Assembly (NCBI GenBank): GCA_902776645.1
Contig: CACYQT010000065.1
Coordinates: 1 to 43,648 of the forward strand
Direction: 5' to 3'
DNA: 43,648 nucleotides
From: an uncultured bacterium
Lineage (GTDB): Bacteria; Verrucomicrobiota; Lentisphaeria; Oligosphaerales; Oligosphaeraceae
This document shows, in pieces, positions 41,001 to 43,648 of the stretch (positions within the stretch are counted from its first letter, which is position 1; each line of letters starts with the position of its first letter). The notes below the pieces were generated by a model. That model was not told the DNA's origin, made no database searches, and saw only the letters and a program-made list of their open reading frames with translations. The position numbers and the translations under genes were made by a program.

Positions 41001-42119
41001 TCAACCCCTTTTCAGTAAAGAAAATACAGATTCCGCGACGGATGACAGCGACTGCCGTGCGTTCCGTAGCGCCTCTTCCAGCGAACAGACTTTCGATACA
41101 CAGCCGAAGCATGCGTCGAACATGCTGCGCAATGCGTGGACATCCCCCTCCAAAGCCCCTGATATCAACACACAGCGAACGCCATGCGCATGGGCGTACG
41201 TCGCCACGACGGCGGGCAGTTTCCCGCACAACGTCTGCTCATCCGTCCGCCCTTCGCCGGTCACGACAAGATCCGCGCCGTCCATGGCGGCGGCAAGCCC
41301 TGTCAGCTCCACAATCAACGCCGCGCCCGACAGCATCGTCGCGCCGCACAATATCCTCAGGCCAAAGCCGAGGCCGCCCGCCGCGCCGTCGCCCCTTTCG
41401 CGGGCGTTCGCTTCGCCGCCGGCCAGCAAATCCGCCCAATGGGACAGCCCCGCGTCCAGTTCCGCCACCATGGACGGCGTCGCGCCTTTCTGCGGGCCGA
41501 AGACAGCCGCCGCCCCGCGATTGCCACAAAGCGGGTTCGTCACGTCACTTGCGACTTGGAAGACACATTCCTTCAGACGCTTGTCCAGCCCGCCCAGATC
41601 CACGCGGGCGATTTTCCGCAAATCGCCGCCGCGGCCATCCAGTTCGCGGCCGTCCACCGTCACAAGACGCGCCCCCAACGCGACGGCCATGCCCGCGCCG
41701 CCGTCCGTCGTCGCGCTGCCGCCGATGCCGACCGTGATCTTCCGGCATCCCTTGTCCAACGCCGCCGAAATCAGCTGGCCCGTACCATAAGTGGATGTCA
41801 GCAAAGGATTTCGCTCATCGCGTGACAACCGCTCCAAGCCGCTGGCCTGCGCCATTTCCACGAACGCCTCGCCGTTTGGCAGCAACGCATAGGACGCCTC
41901 CACGGGGCGGCCCAGCGGATCGCGGACGAGCAACGTCTCACGGCGGCCGCCGGTCGCCGCGAGAACCGCCTCCAGCGTTCCTTCGCCGCCGTCGCCCATC
42001 GGAAAGCTGCGGATTTCGACGTCGCCCAGTTCGCGGCGCGCCGCCTCCGCCAGTATCGAGCAGACATCGATGCCGCTCAAACAGTCCTTGAATGAATCCG
42101 GTGCCAATATGATTTTCAT
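41001..42119 (-). CDS. Glycerate kinase (GlxK/GarK type)
   Basis: The 372 residues show the GarK-family pattern: MKIILAPDSFKDCLSGI at the start, MGDGGEGTLEA, GIGGSATTDGGAGM in the middle, ASDVTNPLCG and VVTGEGRTDEQTL near the end. It phosphorylates D-glycerate with ATP (2-phosphoglycerate in the E. coli enzymes). The start at 42119 fits both SD AAGGAAG and the family N-terminus. The gene follows the DUF4159 gene by 40 bases and precedes the TetR gene by three. Confidence 0.95.
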   Translation of the reverse strand: MKIILAPDSFKDCLSGIDVCSILAEAARRELGDVEIRSFPMGDGGEGTLEAVLAATGGRRETLLVRDPLGRPVEASYALLPNGEAFVEMAQASGLERLSRDERNPLLTSTYGTGQLISAALDKGCRKITVGIGGSATTDGGAGMAVALGARLVTVDGRELDGRGGDLRKIARVDLGGLDKRLKECVFQVASDVTNPLCGNRGAAAVFGPQKGATPSMVAELDAGLSHWADLLAGGEANARERGDGAAGGLGFGLRILCGATMLSGAALIVELTGLAAAMDGADLVVTGEGRTDEQTLCGKLPAVVATYAHAHGVRCVLISGALEGDVHALRSMFDACFGCVSKVCSLEEALRNARQSLSSVAESVFSLLKRG

Positions 42120-42159
42120 TTTCTTCCTTGAAATCAACAACTTCAGACGATCGTCGCCG

Positions 42160-43134
42160 TCAATGCGTCAGCGCATAGAGGATGATGTTCGTCCCGAACT
42201 GTGTATAAAACGTATGGGCGAAGTCACTTATTTCACGACTGCCGTAATAGCGGAAGACGCGCCATTTCCCGCCGGGCTCGTTCGCCCATGACGGCATCGC
42301 CTGCTCCTGACAATAGATAATATCCTTTCCACCGTCTTCCCGCGCCACTTCGAAGCGCTCCCCGCCGTACGACGCGTTCTCCAGATACGACGACAGCCCT
42401 TTCGTATCCTCCAAAACACGGAAGCGAATCGTCGAATCCCACTGGTCCAGACTGTTCTTCCCCCAGCCCATCGAGACGATCGGCGTCGCCAACACCGCCA
42501 CGCGGCCTTTCACGCGTAGAACCGCCGCCGCATATGTCCCGTCCGGCCATTTCTCCTTCTCCGTGTAGGATTTCACCGTATCCGGCAGAAGCGACGTGTC
42601 CGGCAGGCCCGCATAAAACGTCCTGTACAGCGGATCAGAACGCCTAAGTGTCTGGAATTCATAATTCGGGAACACTGGTTTGAAGGCCTCCTTCAACGCC
42701 GGCGTGGCCTCCCATTCCGCATAGCTGTGGTGCTGCCCGAGCTCGGGGCGCTCCCGCAGAAACGCCGCCGTGATGCCCGCGTCGACGTATATGAAGCCGC
42801 CGCGCTCCAGATAGCCGCGCAGATTCTCCGTCTCCTCCGGCGTGAACGTCCAATCATCTCGATCCGCGAAATTTACGTAGACGAACGGCAGCGAGAACAA
42901 CCGCTCGTCCGCAAAACTCGTCAGCATGACGACATCGTCCGACACGTTCGCCGTCGTCGTCTTGCGGATATGGCGCAGCAGCGACGGCAGCGCGTTCGGA
43001 TAGTAGCTGCGGAACAAACCGCCGCCGCTCACCAGCTGACCGACGCGGATTTCGTCGCCCAACGGCGCCTTTTCCTCCGCTTCGGCCACGCCGACCAGCA
43101 TGAACAGACATAAGATGGACAAAAGACACTTCAT
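42160..43134 (-). CDS. DUF4159 secreted protein (324 aa)
   Basis: The N-terminus is a signal peptide (MKCLLSILCLFMLVGVAEAE). The body fits DUF4159, frequent in PVC bacteria: RVGQLVSGGGLFRSYYPNAL, FVYVNFADRDDWTFTPEE, ENLRGYLERGGFIYVDAG (a flavodoxin/GATase-like layer) and FGTNIILYALTH at the end. Function unknown; in other genomes such proteins sit near MoxR and vWA genes, which are not seen here. The ATG at 43134 follows four in-frame codons after a GTG; neither has a clear SD. It is the first gene of the unit. Confidence 0.85.
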   Translation of the reverse strand: MKCLLSILCLFMLVGVAEAEEKAPLGDEIRVGQLVSGGGLFRSYYPNALPSLLRHIRKTTTANVSDDVVMLTSFADERLFSLPFVYVNFADRDDWTFTPEETENLRGYLERGGFIYVDAGITAAFLRERPELGQHHSYAEWEATPALKEAFKPVFPNYEFQTLRRSDPLYRTFYAGLPDTSLLPDTVKSYTEKEKWPDGTYAAAVLRVKGRVAVLATPIVSMGWGKNSLDQWDSTIRFRVLEDTKGLSSYLENASYGGERFEVAREDGGKDIIYCQEQAMPSWANEPGGKWRVFRYYGSREISDFAHTFYTQFGTNIILYALTH

Positions 43135-43160
43135 AAAAACAGTCACAAAAGTGGTAGTAC

Positions 43161-43200
43161 CAACGGCGTTCCCGCCGTTGTCAAGGCCGAGACGGCCTTG
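43161..43200. repeat. Two hairpins of the dispersed repeat family
   Basis: CAACGGCG-TTCC-CGCCGTTG (43161-43180) and CAAGGCCG-AGA-CGGCCTTG (43182-43200), each an 8-bp perfect stem. The first matches stems at 34517-34531 and 5508-5529, the second the 36-bp array at 33220. They lie just upstream of the 43134 start and after the gene ending at 43246. Confidence 0.85.
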
Positions 43201-43245
43201 ATATCCAGAGTTTTGAATTTGGCTATAGATGATTTTTTTACAATT

Positions 43246-43648
43246 TTATTCGTAGAGAAACAGGGTGGTGGAGATGGCGGAAAGATCGATGGTGAAGTCC
43301 TTTAGACTATCGCCGATGAGGCGTTTTTCTGGCAGAAGCATCGTCACACGGGCCGTGCGTGGAAGGGTGATATGGCGTTGCCCCCCCTTTGCGGCATGGA
43401 CGGCGAGGAAGGACTGGTTGGCGTAGATGACATCGTCCGGATTGTCGTTGAAACAGTGGAGGCCGCGGTCGGTGAAGAGCCGACGTAGCTCGATGCGGTC
43501 AAGAAGGGCGGTCGTGCAGAGGACGCTTTCCCAATTGTCGAATTTCCGTGACGCGTAGGTGACGAATTTAGAGTCGCTTGCCAATGTCCCAAGCGTTTTG
43601 GCATTCGCGTCGTTGACGGAGAACAGCGGGCCGATGTCACCATGGTCT
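43246..43648 (-). CDS. C-terminal part of an unknown protein cut by the window edge
   Basis: The frame is open through the window end; 133 residues are seen. It is beta-rich: FVTYASRKFDNWESVLCTTA, LFTDRGLHCFNDNPDDVIYA, FLAVHAAKGGQRHITLPRTA, then MLLPEKRLI and DLSAISTTLFLYE. This pattern resembles the C-terminal beta-sandwich of glycoside-hydrolase or beta-galactosidase-like proteins of PVC bacteria, but I cannot name the family with certainty. It ends 99 bases before the hairpins and next operon. Confidence 0.6.
   Translation of the reverse strand, partial: DHGDIGPLFSVNDANAKTLGTLASDSKFVTYASRKFDNWESVLCTTALLDRIELRRLFTDRGLHCFNDNPDDVIYANQSFLAVHAAKGGQRHITLPRTARVTMLLPEKRLIGDSLKDFTIDLSAISTTLFLYE

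Noticed and set aside
38368..43160. FMN riboswitch for the riboflavin genes
   Set aside because: I could not find the conserved RFN-type leader before ribD, ribE or the head of the unit.
1..43648. tRNA or rRNA genes
   Set aside because: Scanning by eye for T-arm and acceptor patterns gave no convincing candidate; a covariance-model search would be needed to exclude them fully.

Overview
The window reads as chromosomal DNA of a Gram-negative-type bacterium of the PVC group, most likely Lentisphaerota or Verrucomicrobiota. This rests on family content: a YdjY-domain protein, a DUF4159 protein, a HEAT/LRV-type repeat protein, an HflK/HflC-like SPFH cluster next to a P-type ATPase, Rpn-type and AAA/PD-(D/E)XK accessory genes, and many secreted proteins with no recognisable family. 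The assignment is inference from gene content; no rRNA or tRNA gene was seen. Core genes are GC-rich, while the first 8 kb and parts of 33-35 kb are more AT-rich and look accessory.

Region 1-8.3 kb is accessory. It starts with the C-terminal part of a probable Rpn nuclease whose tail, together with a Shine-Dalgarno sequence and internal ATG, is tandemly repeated. Several minus-strand genes of unknown function follow: two small membrane-anchored coiled-coil proteins, secreted proteins, and two members of one unknown family. The two members share a nearly identical promoter, leader and N-terminal segment. One is intact (7044-7850); the other is frameshifted and has lost its ribosome binding site (4020-4810). 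A second gene here is clearly frameshifted (5162-5700) and a third possibly so (2739-3704).

Region 8.3-19 kb is conserved core: RNase R, a TPR membrane protein and Lon on the plus strand; a strong shared terminator; a small Cys/Lys-tailed protein; a lipoprotein followed by the Mg transporter MgtE; a D-2-hydroxyacid dehydrogenase; and, divergent from it, a WaaP-like kinase fold lacking the catalytic Asp.

Region 19-26.7 kb is one minus-strand unit behind a good sigma-70-type promoter. Its order is a 7-TM SPFH protein with a His/Glu-rich insert, an HflC-like protein, an HflK-like protein, a P-type ATPase without the CPC metal motif, and an ABC ATPase. Two small unknown genes and a HEAT/LRV repeat protein follow, the last divergent from an FtsK-type translocase with no membrane domain.

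Region 31.5-36.1 kb looks like an accessory or defence-type island: an AAA-ATPase/PD-(D/E)XK protein, an ADP-ribosylglycohydrolase, a gene remnant and a YhcG-type nuclease, separated by hairpin repeats. Region 36.2-43.1 kb is a compact minus-strand series: DUF4159 protein, glycerate kinase, TetR regulator, RibD, RibE, NAD kinase, PlsY and a YdjY-domain protein. The window ends inside one more minus-strand gene. A family of short GC-rich hairpin repeats is scattered between genes, and one copy sits exactly at a frameshift.
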